A DNA stretch of 17,846 nucleotides from CAZWAP01 sp964632005 (GCA_964632005.1 CAZWAP010000047.1:1-17846), one strand, 5' to 3'. Counted from the first letter of the stretch, positions 1 through 8,377 are shown. Translations and numbers: made by a program. Notes: a model not told the origin generated them from the sequence alone.

Positions 1-350
1 ACCCTAATCGGGGCCTCGATTTCAAGGCCTCTGGTCCGCAATGCGGCGAATGCAGTGGCGAAGCATTGTTGAGCAGTATTTACGTGCTGGCTGTCGTGGT
101 CATTTGGAGCACATTGCTGGTCCATCGCTGGCAAGTGTTGGGGGGGCATTCGGCAAATCCGCGTGAAGGCTTGCGTCGGGACGCCGGGTTAGCAGCCCAC
201 GTACTTTTCGGGGGGGCGGTGCGTAGTTAGGTATGGGCTCGCCCTGCAGTGGGGCTGAATTTTCGGGTTGCCTGCCTTTTTAGTTGCCACGGCCTGGACG
301 AAAAATTACAATTCAGGCTTTACCGGTAGGCTAACGGCAGCGTATTAGAG
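1..350. other. Left-edge spacer, coding status unclear
   Basis: No gene can be assigned with confidence. On the plus strand, the frame starting at base 3 is open from the left edge to a TAG at 228-230. It contains one hydrophobic stretch (IYVLAVVVIWSTLLV, about bases 78-122) that could be the C-terminal membrane segment of an upstream protein. The same triplets read on the minus strand are also open from about base 188 to the left edge, with ATG candidates at about 147 and 123, so a divergent gene start is equally possible. There are two G-runs (about 140-146 and 210-216) and a weak hairpin (GCCC 241-244 with GGGC 252-255, then a short T-rich stretch). The last 70 bases hold the promoter of the hdrA operon. 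Confidence 0.4.
284..312 (+). promoter_or_regulatory. Sigma70-type promoter for the hdrA-metF operon
   Basis: TTGCCA at 284-289 (5 of 6 matches to the -35 consensus) and TACAAT at 307-312 (5 of 6 matches to the -10 consensus) are separated by exactly 17 bases. The predicted transcription start is near 319, giving a leader of about 30 bases before the ATG at 351. The position directly upstream of a six-gene operon supports it. It is predicted from sequence only. Confidence 0.55.
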
Positions 351-3300
351 ATGAGCAGAGCCAAGGACTCTCGAAAAATAGGGTCGGTGATGGTAGTGGG
401 GGGAGGGATTGCGGGAATTCAGGCCTCGCTCGATCTGGCGGACGCCGGGTACAAGGTTTATCTGGTCGAGTCGAAGACGGCCATCGGCGGCCATATGGCC
501 CAGCTCGACAAGACCTTCCCTACCAATGACTGCTCGATGTGCACGATATCGCCGCGGCTGGTTGCCGCCGGCACGCACAGGAACATCGAGATAATCACCA
601 ACGCCGAGTTGACGGAGTTGTCGGGCCAGGCCGGCAACTTCAATGCAAGGCTCGCCATCAGGCCGCATTACGTGGACCTTGAGAAATGTACGGGCTGCGG
701 CGTCTGCGCGGAGAACTGCCCGGTTTCGGTGCCGGATGAGTACAACCAGCTCCTGAGCGACCGCAAGGCGATCTTCAAGGAGTACCCGCAGGCCGTGCCC
801 AACAAGTTTGCGATGACCAGGGTCGGTGTGGCACCCTGCCACGATAGCTGCCCGGTGCACGGTAATCCCTGCGGATACGTGGCGTTGACCGCTGCAGGCA
901 AATACCAGGAGGCCTACGAATCAGCCACGGCGACGAATCCTTTTCCGTCGATATGCGGCCGGATCTGCGAGCATCCCTGCGAACAGAACTGCAACCGCGG
1001 GAACTTAGACAGCCCCGTTTCGATCGCGTACATCAAGCGTTTTCTGGCGGACTGGCACCATCAGCACGGCAAGAAGCTCACGCCCGAAGAGAAACAGGCC
1101 TCTATCAAGGAAAACGGCAGGAAGGTCGCGGTGGTCGGCGGCGGACCGGCTGGCCTGGCCGCGGCACTGGACCTGCGAAAGATGGGCTACTCGGTTACGA
1201 TCTTCGAGAGGCACGGGGTGCTCGGTGGGATGATGAGGATTGGCGTTCCCGAGTACAGGCTGCCGACCGAGGTTATCGAGAGAGACATCCAGAACATCCT
1301 GGACTACGGGATCGAGGTCCGGCTCAACAGCCCGATCCGCGATGAGGGTGAGATCGAGGCGATGTTCAAGGAGGGCTATGAGGCGGTGTTTCTTGCGGTG
1401 GGGTCTCACAAGAGCGTTAGGCTGGGCATCGAGGGCGAAGATTCGGAGAACGTTTCGAGCGGGATTGATTTCTTGCGCAACGTCCGGCTGGGCAGGAAGA
1501 GCTCCGTCGAGAAGGAGGTTGTTGTTATCGGGGGCGGCAATGTTGCGATGGATTGTGCCCGCACGGCGCTTCGGTTGGGGGGCGAGCGCGTCTCGGTTGT
1601 CTGCCTTGAGGAGGAGGACAAGATGCCGGCATACCCCTGGGAGATCGCCTGGGCCCAGGAGGAAGGCGTCGTGATCAGGCCGGGCTACGCCACCAAGAGA
1701 ATCCTCGTCGAGGACGGCAAGTTTGCGGGCCTGGAGTTGTTGAAAGTCAAGAGGATGGCCTTTGTTGACGGCAGGTTGGAGCTCGAGACAATTGCGGGGA
1801 CCGAGCAGATACTCCCCGGCGCCGAATTGATCGTAGCTATCGGTCAGAAGCCGGACCTCGGTTTGTTGGGCCAGTGCGACAGGATAAAGCTGACGAAGCG
1901 CGGCACCGTCGAGGCGGATGAGAAAACGGGTATGACCACCTGGGAAGGGGTATTCGTCGGCGGGGACGTGATTCGCGGCGCGGCCAGTGTCGTGCAGGCC
2001 ACGGCCGACGGCCAGCTGGCCGCCAGGGCGATAGACGCCTACATAAAAGGCGAGAAATTCCAGCCGGACCGCTACGACCAGCCCGTCGTCAAGATATCCG
2101 CGCAGGAGCTCAAGGAGCGAAAAGAGAAGATCATCCCGCGACAGAAGATGCCGACCATCCCACTGGATAGGCGGCGCACCTTCGAAGAGGTTGACTTGGG
2201 ATTCACCGAGGAAATGGCCCGGGCCGAGGCCGAACGCTGTTTGTTCTGCGCGGTCTGTTCCTGGTGCGGGCTGTGCGAGAAGGTCTGCGAGGCCGGCGCG
2301 ATCCTCTATAACGACAAGCCGAAGGAAAGGTTGCTGGATATCGGGGCGGTGATTCTGGCGCCCGGGTTCGAGCTTTACGATGCCGAGGACAAAGGCGAGT
2401 ACGGGTATCGGCGTTTTCCCAACGTTCTGAGTGGAATGGACTACGAGCGCATCCTCAGCGCCTCGGGGCCTTACGGCGGGCACATCAAACGGCCGTCGGA
2501 CGGGCGCGAGCCAAGGAAGATCGCCTTTATACAATGTGTCGGCTCACGGGACCAGGACAACGCTTATTGCTCGACGGTTTGCTGTATGTACGCTACCAAG
2601 CAGGCGATCATTACCACCGAGCACATAGCGGATGTCGAGTGCAAGGTTTTCGTGATGGATGTCAGGGCTTTCGGCAAAGGGTTCGACGAGTACTACGAAA
2701 GAGCCAGAGCCAAGTACGGCATCAAGTACATTTACACCAGGCCGTCGGCCGTAAGGCAGGATTTCCGGACCGGCAATTTGCTGCTGGAGTTCACGGAGGA
2801 CGGCACCGACTGGGTCGAGGAAGAATTCGACATGGTCGTGCTGTCGGTCGGCCTGTGTGCGCCGGCGGGGGCGGCGAAGCTCGCGGAGGTATGCCGGATC
2901 GACGTCAATCAATACAACTTTGCCGAGTCGGCCAGGTTCACGCCGACGGCCTCATCCAGGCCGGGCGTGTATCTCGCCGGCGCGTTCGAGGGACCAAAAG
3001 ACATTCCCGAGAGTGTCACCCAGGCCAGTGGAGCGGCGGCCCTTGCGATGGAACTGCTGGCCGATGTCAGAGGAACCCAGGTAGAACAGGAGCAGTTTCC
3101 GCCTGAAAAGGACATCTCCGGGGCCGAGCCGAGGATCGGTGTGTTTGTCTGTCATTGTGGTTCGAATATAGGCGGCGTTATAGACTGCGGGAAGGTAGCC
3201 GAGTACGCCGCGAAGCTGAGGAACGTTGTTTTCTCCACCGACCTGATGTACACCTGCTCGCCGGACGGCCTGGCAACCATAAAGGAGAAGATAGAGGAGC

Positions 3301-4823
3301 ACAATATCAACCGCGTTGTCGTGGCTTCCTGCACACCCCGAACACACGAGCCTCTTTTCCAGAAGACTATCAGGCAGCGCGGACTCAATCCGTACCTTTT
3401 CGAGATGGCCAATATTCGCGACCAGTGCACGTGGGTCCACACGCGGCTCGGCGCCGCCGCCGAGGACAAGGCGATGGATCTGGTGAGAATGGCGGTCGGG
3501 CGTGCAAGGTTGATTGAGCCGCTGGCCACGACCACGTACGTTCCCAAGCGAAGCGCCCTCGTAGTCGGCGGGGGCGTTGCAGGGATGACGGCCGCCCTTT
3601 CAATAGCTAACCAGGGATTCGGCGTGCACCTGATCGAGAAAAGCGACAGGCTCGGCGGCAACCTCTCCAGGATCAAGACCACGGTGGAAGGTTTCAAACC
3701 GCCGGAACTTCTAAAAGAGCTTGAATCGCAAATCGAAAGCAACGAGAGGATAACGGTCTATAAGAACTCCACCGTCAAACATTGCAAAGGGTTCGTGGGT
3801 AATTTCAAGAGCATAATAGTAGACAAGGATGGGCGGGAAATCGAGGTAGAGCACGGGGCGGCGATCATTGCGATCGGGGCCTCCGAGTCAAAGCAGGATG
3901 AATACCTGTACGGCAAGAACGAGAGGGTCCATACGCAGTTGGAGCTGGAGGAGATCCTTGAGAAAGACCCTGAGTTCGCCCGCGGTCTGGACGAGGTCGT
4001 TATGATCCAGTGCGTGGGCTCGAGAATACCGGGGAATATGATGTGCAGCAGGGTCTGTTGCACCGAGGCAATCAAGAACGCCATCGCAATAAAGCGTGCA
4101 AACCCGAAGGCGCGGGTCGCCATACTCTACAGAGACATCCGCACGTATGGCTTCAAGGAGCAATACTACAACGAGGCCCGCCAGCTCGGCGTGCTGTTCT
4201 TCAGGTACGACCTGGACAACAAGCCCGTCGTATCCGAGGATTCTTCGGGGAATCTGGATGTGCGGGTTCGGGACCTCAATTCTGCCCTGGAGCTGAGCTT
4301 CTCGCCCGATGCGCTTGTGCTGACCACGGCCATCGTGCCGTCCGAGGAGAATGAAAAGGTGGGCACGGCTTTTAAGGTCCCGCTGACGCTTGAGTGCTTT
4401 TTCCTCGAGGCACATATGAAGCTGAAGCCGGTTGATTTTGCATCCGAGGGTCTGTTCTTGTGTGGTGCGTGTCATACTCCGAAGTTTATCGACGAGAGTA
4501 TCGCTCAGGCGCAGGCGACGGCGGCAAGGGCCGTGAGGATTCTTTCGTCAGAGGTGCTGGAGATAAGCGGGGTCGTCTCGGTGGTCGACCCGGAGAAGTG
4601 CGCGGCGTGCCTGACGTGTGTAAGGACGTGCCCGTACGACGTGCCGCGGATAAACGCCGAAGGTGTGGCCGAGATCGAGACGGCGATGTGCCACGGCTGC
4701 GGGGTATGTGCGGCCGAGTGCCCGGCCAAGGCCATACAACTGATGCACTATACCGATGCGCAGGTCATCGCCAAGAGCAGGGCGTTATTGGATGAGGCAG
4801 GCGAACTGGTGAGAAATGAGTGA
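351..4823 (+). CDS. hdrA: Giant HdrA-type flavoprotein with nested GltD-like module
   Basis: 1490 residues, more than twice a typical HdrA (about 650). Order of parts: HdrA FAD fold (VVGGGIAG, residues 15-22) with LDKTFPTNDCSMC at 52-64; a [4Fe-4S] motif (C113, C116, C119, C123); a GltD/NfnB-like insertion at about 158-580 with its cysteine-rich N-terminus (C163-C214), FAD fold (VVGGGPAG, 261-268) and NAD(P) fold (VVIGGGNVAMD, 391-401); a cysteine-rich motif (C630-C646); and the rest of HdrA (CVGSRD 729-734, VCC 743-745). A second, complete HdrA follows from about 925: VFVCHCG (931-937), FAD fold (VVGGGVAG, 1071-1078), CVGSR (1221-1225) and two [4Fe-4S] motifs (C1417-C1427 and C1447-C1457). 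HdrA is the flavin hub of heterodisulfide-reductase-type bifurcating complexes. Here it probably takes electrons from NAD(P)H and serves the MTHFR encoded downstream. The ATG at 351 has a weak ribosome site but leaves a normal N-terminus. Confidence 0.93.
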   Translation: MSRAKDSRKIGSVMVVGGGIAGIQASLDLADAGYKVYLVESKTAIGGHMAQLDKTFPTNDCSMCTISPRLVAAGTHRNIEIITNAELTELSGQAGNFNARLAIRPHYVDLEKCTGCGVCAENCPVSVPDEYNQLLSDRKAIFKEYPQAVPNKFAMTRVGVAPCHDSCPVHGNPCGYVALTAAGKYQEAYESATATNPFPSICGRICEHPCEQNCNRGNLDSPVSIAYIKRFLADWHHQHGKKLTPEEKQASIKENGRKVAVVGGGPAGLAAALDLRKMGYSVTIFERHGVLGGMMRIGVPEYRLPTEVIERDIQNILDYGIEVRLNSPIRDEGEIEAMFKEGYEAVFLAVGSHKSVRLGIEGEDSENVSSGIDFLRNVRLGRKSSVEKEVVVIGGGNVAMDCARTALRLGGERVSVVCLEEEDKMPAYPWEIAWAQEEGVVIRPGYATKRILVEDGKFAGLELLKVKRMAFVDGRLELETIAGTEQILPGAELIVAIGQKPDLGLLGQCDRIKLTKRGTVEADEKTGMTTWEGVFVGGDVIRGAASVVQATADGQLAARAIDAYIKGEKFQPDRYDQPVVKISAQELKERKEKIIPRQKMPTIPLDRRRTFEEVDLGFTEEMARAEAERCLFCAVCSWCGLCEKVCEAGAILYNDKPKERLLDIGAVILAPGFELYDAEDKGEYGYRRFPNVLSGMDYERILSASGPYGGHIKRPSDGREPRKIAFIQCVGSRDQDNAYCSTVCCMYATKQAIITTEHIADVECKVFVMDVRAFGKGFDEYYERARAKYGIKYIYTRPSAVRQDFRTGNLLLEFTEDGTDWVEEEFDMVVLSVGLCAPAGAAKLAEVCRIDVNQYNFAESARFTPTASSRPGVYLAGAFEGPKDIPESVTQASGAAALAMELLADVRGTQVEQEQFPPEKDISGAEPRIGVFVCHCGSNIGGVIDCGKVAEYAAKLRNVVFSTDLMYTCSPDGLATIKEKIEEHNINRVVVASCTPRTHEPLFQKTIRQRGLNPYLFEMANIRDQCTWVHTRLGAAAEDKAMDLVRMAVGRARLIEPLATTTYVPKRSALVVGGGVAGMTAALSIANQGFGVHLIEKSDRLGGNLSRIKTTVEGFKPPELLKELESQIESNERITVYKNSTVKHCKGFVGNFKSIIVDKDGREIEVEHGAAIIAIGASESKQDEYLYGKNERVHTQLELEEILEKDPEFARGLDEVVMIQCVGSRIPGNMMCSRVCCTEAIKNAIAIKRANPKARVAILYRDIRTYGFKEQYYNEARQLGVLFFRYDLDNKPVVSEDSSGNLDVRVRDLNSALELSFSPDALVLTTAIVPSEENEKVGTAFKVPLTLECFFLEAHMKLKPVDFASEGLFLCGACHTPKFIDESIAQAQATAARAVRILSSEVLEISGVVSVVDPEKCAACLTCVRTCPYDVPRINAEGVAEIETAMCHGCGVCAAECPAKAIQLMHYTDAQVIAKSRALLDEAGELVRNE

Positions 4824-5250
4824 GTTCGAACCCAAAATAGTGGCGTACTGCTGTAATTTTTGTGCCTTTGCAGCCGCCGACCTGGCCGGTGCGATGCGGG
4901 TGCAGTACCCGCCCAATGTCCGGATTATCCGTTTGCCCTGTACGGGCAAGGTCGATGCGGTCCACCTTATCAAGGCCTTCGAGGACGGCGCCGACGGTGT
5001 ATTCGTCGCGGGCTGCCTGGAGGGTGAGTGTCATTTTCTCGAGGGTAATTTGCGCGCGAAAAAGAGGGTCGCCTACGTCAAGAGACTTCTGGACGAGGTT
5101 GGTATAAACCCCCAAAGAGTTGAGATGTTCAACCTCTCCTCGGCTATGGGCGGACAGTTCGCCGAGATCGTAGAAGAGATGACCGGGAGGATCAAGAAGC
5201 TCGGACCACTCGAGGCCAACGCCCCCAAAAAGGAGCCACAAAAGGCATGA
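4816..5250 (+). CDS. mvhD: MvhD/FlpD-type iron-sulfur subunit
   Basis: 144 residues, the usual length for MvhD (FlpD family), a small [2Fe-2S] protein that carries electrons between HdrA and its partner oxidoreductase. Family signatures are CCNFCAF (residues 12-18), the segment QYPPNVRIIRLPCTGKVD (30-47) and GCLEGECHFLEGN (66-78), giving cysteines 12, 13, 16, 42, 67 and 72. The C-terminal tail after about 128 is charged and proline-rich. The start overlaps the hdrA stop by 8 bases (ATGAGTGA), so the two are probably translationally coupled. No hydrogenase gene is present, so MvhD here likely serves the HdrA-MTHFR complex, as in Moorella, and not an Mvh hydrogenase. Confidence 0.92.
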   Translation: MSEFEPKIVAYCCNFCAFAAADLAGAMRVQYPPNVRIIRLPCTGKVDAVHLIKAFEDGADGVFVAGCLEGECHFLEGNLRAKKRVAYVKRLLDEVGINPQRVEMFNLSSAMGGQFAEIVEEMTGRIKKLGPLEANAPKKEPQKA

Positions 5251-5807
5251 AAGTCGTCAAGCAAAAAGAGGCGCTACTCGACAGCAGCTTCGCAGAAGAA
5301 ATCGCCATGCGCAGCGGCGAAAACGTATTCCTGTGTTATCAGTGCCGCAAGTGCGCTTCGGGTTGTCCGAGCAGGATGTTTATGGACAGCACCCCGACCG
5401 AGTTGATGCGGTACGCACAACTTGGAATGGTCGATGAGGCGATGAAGAAAAACACGATCTGGTATTGCCTGTCGTGCCAGACCTGTTCGACGAGGTGCCC
5501 TGCGGGGATCGATATCGCCCACGTTATCGACACGATGAGGATCATCGGGCAGGAAAGGGGGCTGCGGGCCGACGACAACAATCTACCGTTGTTCAATCGC
5601 CTGTGGATGACGATGATCAAGTACATGGGCCGGGCGTACGAGGCGGGGCTTGTCGCCTCGCTCAATCTGTTCTCCGGCCGGCCGACCAAAGACGTGGCGT
5701 TGGGCCTGAAAATGATGAAAAAGGGCAAGCTCAAGCTGTTTCCATCCTTTTCGGGGCCTTTTGCGACGATGAAGATGTTCTCAAGGGCCGAGAAGCTGAA
5801 GAAATGA
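5247..5807 (+). CDS. hdrC: HdrC-type [4Fe-4S] subunit
   Basis: 186 residues, normal for soluble HdrC. It carries two classical [4Fe-4S] motifs: C30-x2-C33-x2-C36-x3-C40 and C74-x2-C77-x2-C80-x3-C84, each followed by proline. HdrC wires electrons from HdrA to the noncubane clusters of HdrB. There is no transmembrane segment, so it is not the membrane HdrE/DsrM kind. After the second motif the protein is helical, and it ends in a basic, Lys/Phe-rich tail of about 40 residues. The start overlaps the mvhD stop by 4 bases (ATGA), with a good AGGAG ribosome site at 5231-5235. The stop overlaps the hdrB start in the same way. Confidence 0.93.
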   Translation: MKVVKQKEALLDSSFAEEIAMRSGENVFLCYQCRKCASGCPSRMFMDSTPTELMRYAQLGMVDEAMKKNTIWYCLSCQTCSTRCPAGIDIAHVIDTMRIIGQERGLRADDNNLPLFNRLWMTMIKYMGRAYEAGLVASLNLFSGRPTKDVALGLKMMKKGKLKLFPSFSGPFATMKMFSRAEKLKK

Positions 5808-6676
5808 AGTTGGCATATTATCCAGGTTGTTCGTTGCATTCGAGCGGGGCCGAATATGACATCTCCACGCGTGCGGTCTGTCGGGCCTTGGGCATCGAGC
5901 TTGTTGAGCTGAAGGGCTGGATCTGCTGTGGTTCCTCGCCCGCGCACCAGTACGACGAGCTGATGTCGCTGGCGCTGCCGGCCAAGAACCTCGCCCTTGT
6001 GCCGCAGACGGGCGAGATGAAAGAGCTTTGTGCGCCGTGCGCTTCGTGCTATTCGAGACTGAAGGTGACCCAGCAGCGGTTGGAGGACGCCGAGCTCAAA
6101 AAGGACGTCGAGGCAGTGATTGACTCGGAATACCCGGAGGATATCGAGGTGCTGCACGCGCTCGACGTGTTCACGGAAAAGCTCGGCGTCGATGCCGTGG
6201 AGGAGAAGGTGACAAAGGACCTGGGTGGGTTGAAAGTGGCCTGTTACTACGGCTGTCTTATGACCCGCCCGCCCAAGGCGACCGGCAAGCGGCGGTTTGA
6301 GAACCCGATACAGATGGACTTGCTGTTAGAGGCCCTCGGAGCCGAGAGTCTCGACTGGAATATGAAGACGTCCTGCTGCGGGGCGGCATTCGCCCTGACG
6401 CAGACGGACGTAGTGTTGGATCTGACCCGCAAGATCCTTTCCGACGCGGAGTCTGTGGGCGCCGAAGCCGTCGCCGTAGGTTGTCCGCTCTGCCACGCCA
6501 ATCTTGACGGCCGGCAGGCACAGATAAACAGGAAATTCAATACGAGCTTCCACGTTCCGATATTCTACTTCACCGAGCTTATGGGCCTTGCGCTGGGAAT
6601 AGAAGCCGAGGAGCTGGGAATCTTCAAGCATATCACGGAGGTCCGCGGTTTTCTCAAAGAAAGGGTACTGATATGA
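5804..6676 (+). CDS. hdrB: HdrB-type subunit with two CCG domains
   Basis: 290 residues from the ATG at 5804, which overlaps the hdrC stop by 4 bases. The open frame continues upstream to about 5465, but that part is inside hdrC and has no HdrB character. Two cysteine-rich CCG motifs are complete: C9, C41-C42, C79 and C82 (ICCGSSPAH, CAPCASCYSR), and C147, C191-C192, C227 and C230 (SCCGAAFALT, GCPLCHANLD). In methanogen HdrB such motifs bind noncubane [4Fe-4S] clusters that reduce a heterodisulfide. Here the neighbouring metVF genes suggest the clusters act as an electron relay or reduce an unknown acceptor. The true terminal acceptor of this HdrB cannot be read from the sequence. Confidence 0.94.
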   Translation: MKLAYYPGCSLHSSGAEYDISTRAVCRALGIELVELKGWICCGSSPAHQYDELMSLALPAKNLALVPQTGEMKELCAPCASCYSRLKVTQQRLEDAELKKDVEAVIDSEYPEDIEVLHALDVFTEKLGVDAVEEKVTKDLGGLKVACYYGCLMTRPPKATGKRRFENPIQMDLLLEALGAESLDWNMKTSCCGAAFALTQTDVVLDLTRKILSDAESVGAEAVAVGCPLCHANLDGRQAQINRKFNTSFHVPIFYFTELMGLALGIEAEELGIFKHITEVRGFLKERVLI

Positions 6677-7341
6677 TCGTGGCGGACAGGAAGCCTCTCG
6701 AAGAGATTCTCGATTCGATCAAGGACTATGACAGGATAATGTTGGCCGGCTGCGGCGGCTGCGTCACTGTATGCTTCTCCGGAGGCGCAAAAGCGGTTGA
6801 GCTGCTGGCCTCACAGATAAAGATTGCCAGAAAGAAACAGGGCCGGCCGATAGAAATCATTGAGACCACCCCCGAGAGACAGTGCGAATACGAATTCATC
6901 GACGAGCTGGCCGAAGCCCTCGAATCGGTCGATGCGGTGCTTTCGATAGCCTGTGGTGTGGGGGTCCAGGCGATGACCGAGCGGCATCCGCAAAAAATTA
7001 CGGTCCCGGGCTTGAACACCAAGTTTATGGGCTACCCGGTTGAGCACGCGCTCTGGGATGAGCGATGCGCCGGCTGCGGGGATTGCGTGCTGGAATGGAC
7101 CGGCGGGATCTGTCCCATAGCCCGCTGCGCCAAGAAACTGTTGAATGGGCCCTGCGGGGGCTCGGTTGACGGCAAGTGCGAGGTGGACAAGGATAACGAT
7201 TGTGCCTGGCAGTTGATTTACGATAGGCTCAAGCAGCTGGGTAAGCTCGACAACCTCAAGACCGTCAGGAAGCCCAAGGACTGGCGCACGAGCACCAACG
7301 CGGGACAGAGAAGGACGAAATTCGAAGAGGCAATGCTATGA
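6673..7341 (+). CDS. metV: MetV, MTHFR partner subunit
   Basis: 222 residues, matching MetV (the family named after the C-terminal domain of some methylenetetrahydrofolate reductases), the obligate partner of NAD-independent MetF in acetogens. The N-terminal part has GCGGCVTVC at residues 26-34 and a CGVGVQAMT segment at 94-102. The C-terminal part is very cysteine-rich: C132, C135, C138, C147, C152, C161, C169 and C177, including CAGCGDC and LNGPCGGSVDGKC (157-169). These should bind iron-sulfur and/or zinc centres that pass electrons to the MetF flavin. The start overlaps the hdrB stop by 4 bases and the end overlaps metF by 4. Cytoplasmic; no signal peptide. Confidence 0.9.
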   Translation: MIVADRKPLEEILDSIKDYDRIMLAGCGGCVTVCFSGGAKAVELLASQIKIARKKQGRPIEIIETTPERQCEYEFIDELAEALESVDAVLSIACGVGVQAMTERHPQKITVPGLNTKFMGYPVEHALWDERCAGCGDCVLEWTGGICPIARCAKKLLNGPCGGSVDGKCEVDKDNDCAWQLIYDRLKQLGKLDNLKTVRKPKDWRTSTNAGQRRTKFEEAML

Positions 7342-8267
7342 AATCAGGTAGCAAACTAGAGAAGGTTTTAGCCGCAGGAGAATTCGCGGTGACGGCCGAG
7401 CTCGGTCCGCCGCAAAACGCCAACCCCGAGGCTATAAAAAAGAAGGCTCAGTATTGCCTTGGGAACGTCGAGGGTGTCAACATCACCGACAACCAGACGG
7501 CCATAGTGAGGATGTCGAGTATCGCCGCGGCGACCATCGCGATATCCTGTGGCCTTGAACCGGTGGTGCAGATGGTGTGCAGGGACAGAAACAGGATCGC
7601 AATGCAAAGCGACATACTCGGGGCCGCGGCCCTCGGCGTGAAGAACATCCTCTGCCTATCGGGCGATCACCAGAAATTCGGGAATCACCCCCAGGCGGCA
7701 AACGTCTTTGACATCGACTCGGTGCAGTTGATAGCTATGGTCAGGGCGATGAGGGACGAGAAGGTATTCCTCTGCGGCGATCCGATAAAGGAGCACGAGC
7801 CGAGACTGTTCATAGGCGCGGTGGAGAATCCGTTTGCAGACCCGTTTGAATACAGGGTTCTTCGACTGGCCAAGAAAATCAAGGCCGGGGCTGATTTCAT
7901 CCAGACCCAGTGCATCTTCGATATAGACAAGTTCGCCCGGTGGATGGAGATGGTCGTCGCTGAGGGCCTGCACAAGAAGGTATATATCTTGGCTGGTTTG
8001 ACGCCCGTCCGTTCGCACAGGGCGCTGTTGTATATGAAAAACGAGGTAGCCGGGATGAGCATTCCGGATGAGCTGATCGAGCGGATGGAGGCGGTGAAAG
8101 ACAAGGAAGAAAGGAAAGAGGAAGGCATCAAGATCTGTCTTGAGATGATTGAGCAGATCAGGAAGATCGAAGGCGTTGCCGGGATTCATCTTATGCCGAT
8201 AGGCTGGGAGAGCATCACGCCGGTGATCTTGGAGCGTGCGGGCCTACTGCCGCGTCCGCAGGTTTGA
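7338..8267 (+). CDS. metF: 5,10-methylenetetrahydrofolate reductase (MetF)
   Basis: 309 residues, typical of bacterial MetF (290-310). A flavin-dependent TIM barrel that interconverts methylene-THF and methyl-THF. Visible signatures: TAELGPP (residues 19-25) with the conserved active-site glutamate E21, and the flavin/folate region MVCRDRNRIAMQSDILGAA (79-97) followed by LCLSGDHQ (105-112). The downstream motif QTQCIFD and the segment AGLTPVRS are also family features. Paired with MetV, this enzyme normally does not use NADH directly but draws electrons through MetV and the Hdr subunits. It is the last gene of the six-gene operon, and a probable terminator follows about 55 bases after the stop. 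Either direction, reductive or oxidative, is possible. Confidence 0.96.
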   Translation: MKSGSKLEKVLAAGEFAVTAELGPPQNANPEAIKKKAQYCLGNVEGVNITDNQTAIVRMSSIAAATIAISCGLEPVVQMVCRDRNRIAMQSDILGAAALGVKNILCLSGDHQKFGNHPQAANVFDIDSVQLIAMVRAMRDEKVFLCGDPIKEHEPRLFIGAVENPFADPFEYRVLRLAKKIKAGADFIQTQCIFDIDKFARWMEMVVAEGLHKKVYILAGLTPVRSHRALLYMKNEVAGMSIPDELIERMEAVKDKEERKEEGIKICLEMIEQIRKIEGVAGIHLMPIGWESITPVILERAGLLPRPQV

Positions 8268-8320
8268 GCTGGTAGGCGCTCCGGCGTGCCTGGTCTGCTT
8301 GCTTGACGCCCGGCCGGCAG

Positions 8321-8347
8321 GGGCGTGCTTGAGAAGAGCCCTTTTTT
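8321..8347 (+). terminator. Probable intrinsic terminator after metF
   Basis: An imperfect hairpin (GGGC 8321-8324 with GCCC 8338-8341, plus an inner CTT/AAG pair at 8328-8330/8334-8336) is followed directly by six T residues (8342-8347). It lies just past the last gene of the hdrA-metF operon. The stem is short, so efficiency is uncertain. Confidence 0.45.
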
Positions 8348-8348
8348 G

Positions 8349-8377
8349 TTGTGGGACCAGTAGCCGACGGATACAAT
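8349..8377 (+). promoter_or_regulatory. Possible promoter for the formate dehydrogenase genes
   Basis: TACAAT at 8372-8377 is the same -10 hexamer seen upstream of hdrA. TTGTGG at 8349-8354 lies 17 bases upstream and matches only 3 of 6 positions of the -35 consensus. The site sits between the probable terminator and the nuoE-like gene and would give a leader of about 150 bases. The weak -35 suggests an activator or a different promoter. Confidence 0.35.

Noticed and set aside
1005..2534. 509-codon open frame on the minus strand inside hdrA
   Set aside because: It lies wholly opposite the well-supported hdrA, has no recognisable motif, and reflects the GC-biased codon pattern of the sense strand.
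5465..5803. N-terminal extension of HdrB
   Set aside because: The in-frame sequence is a shifted reading of hdrC; the HdrB family begins with the KLAYYPGC motif right after the ATG at 5804.
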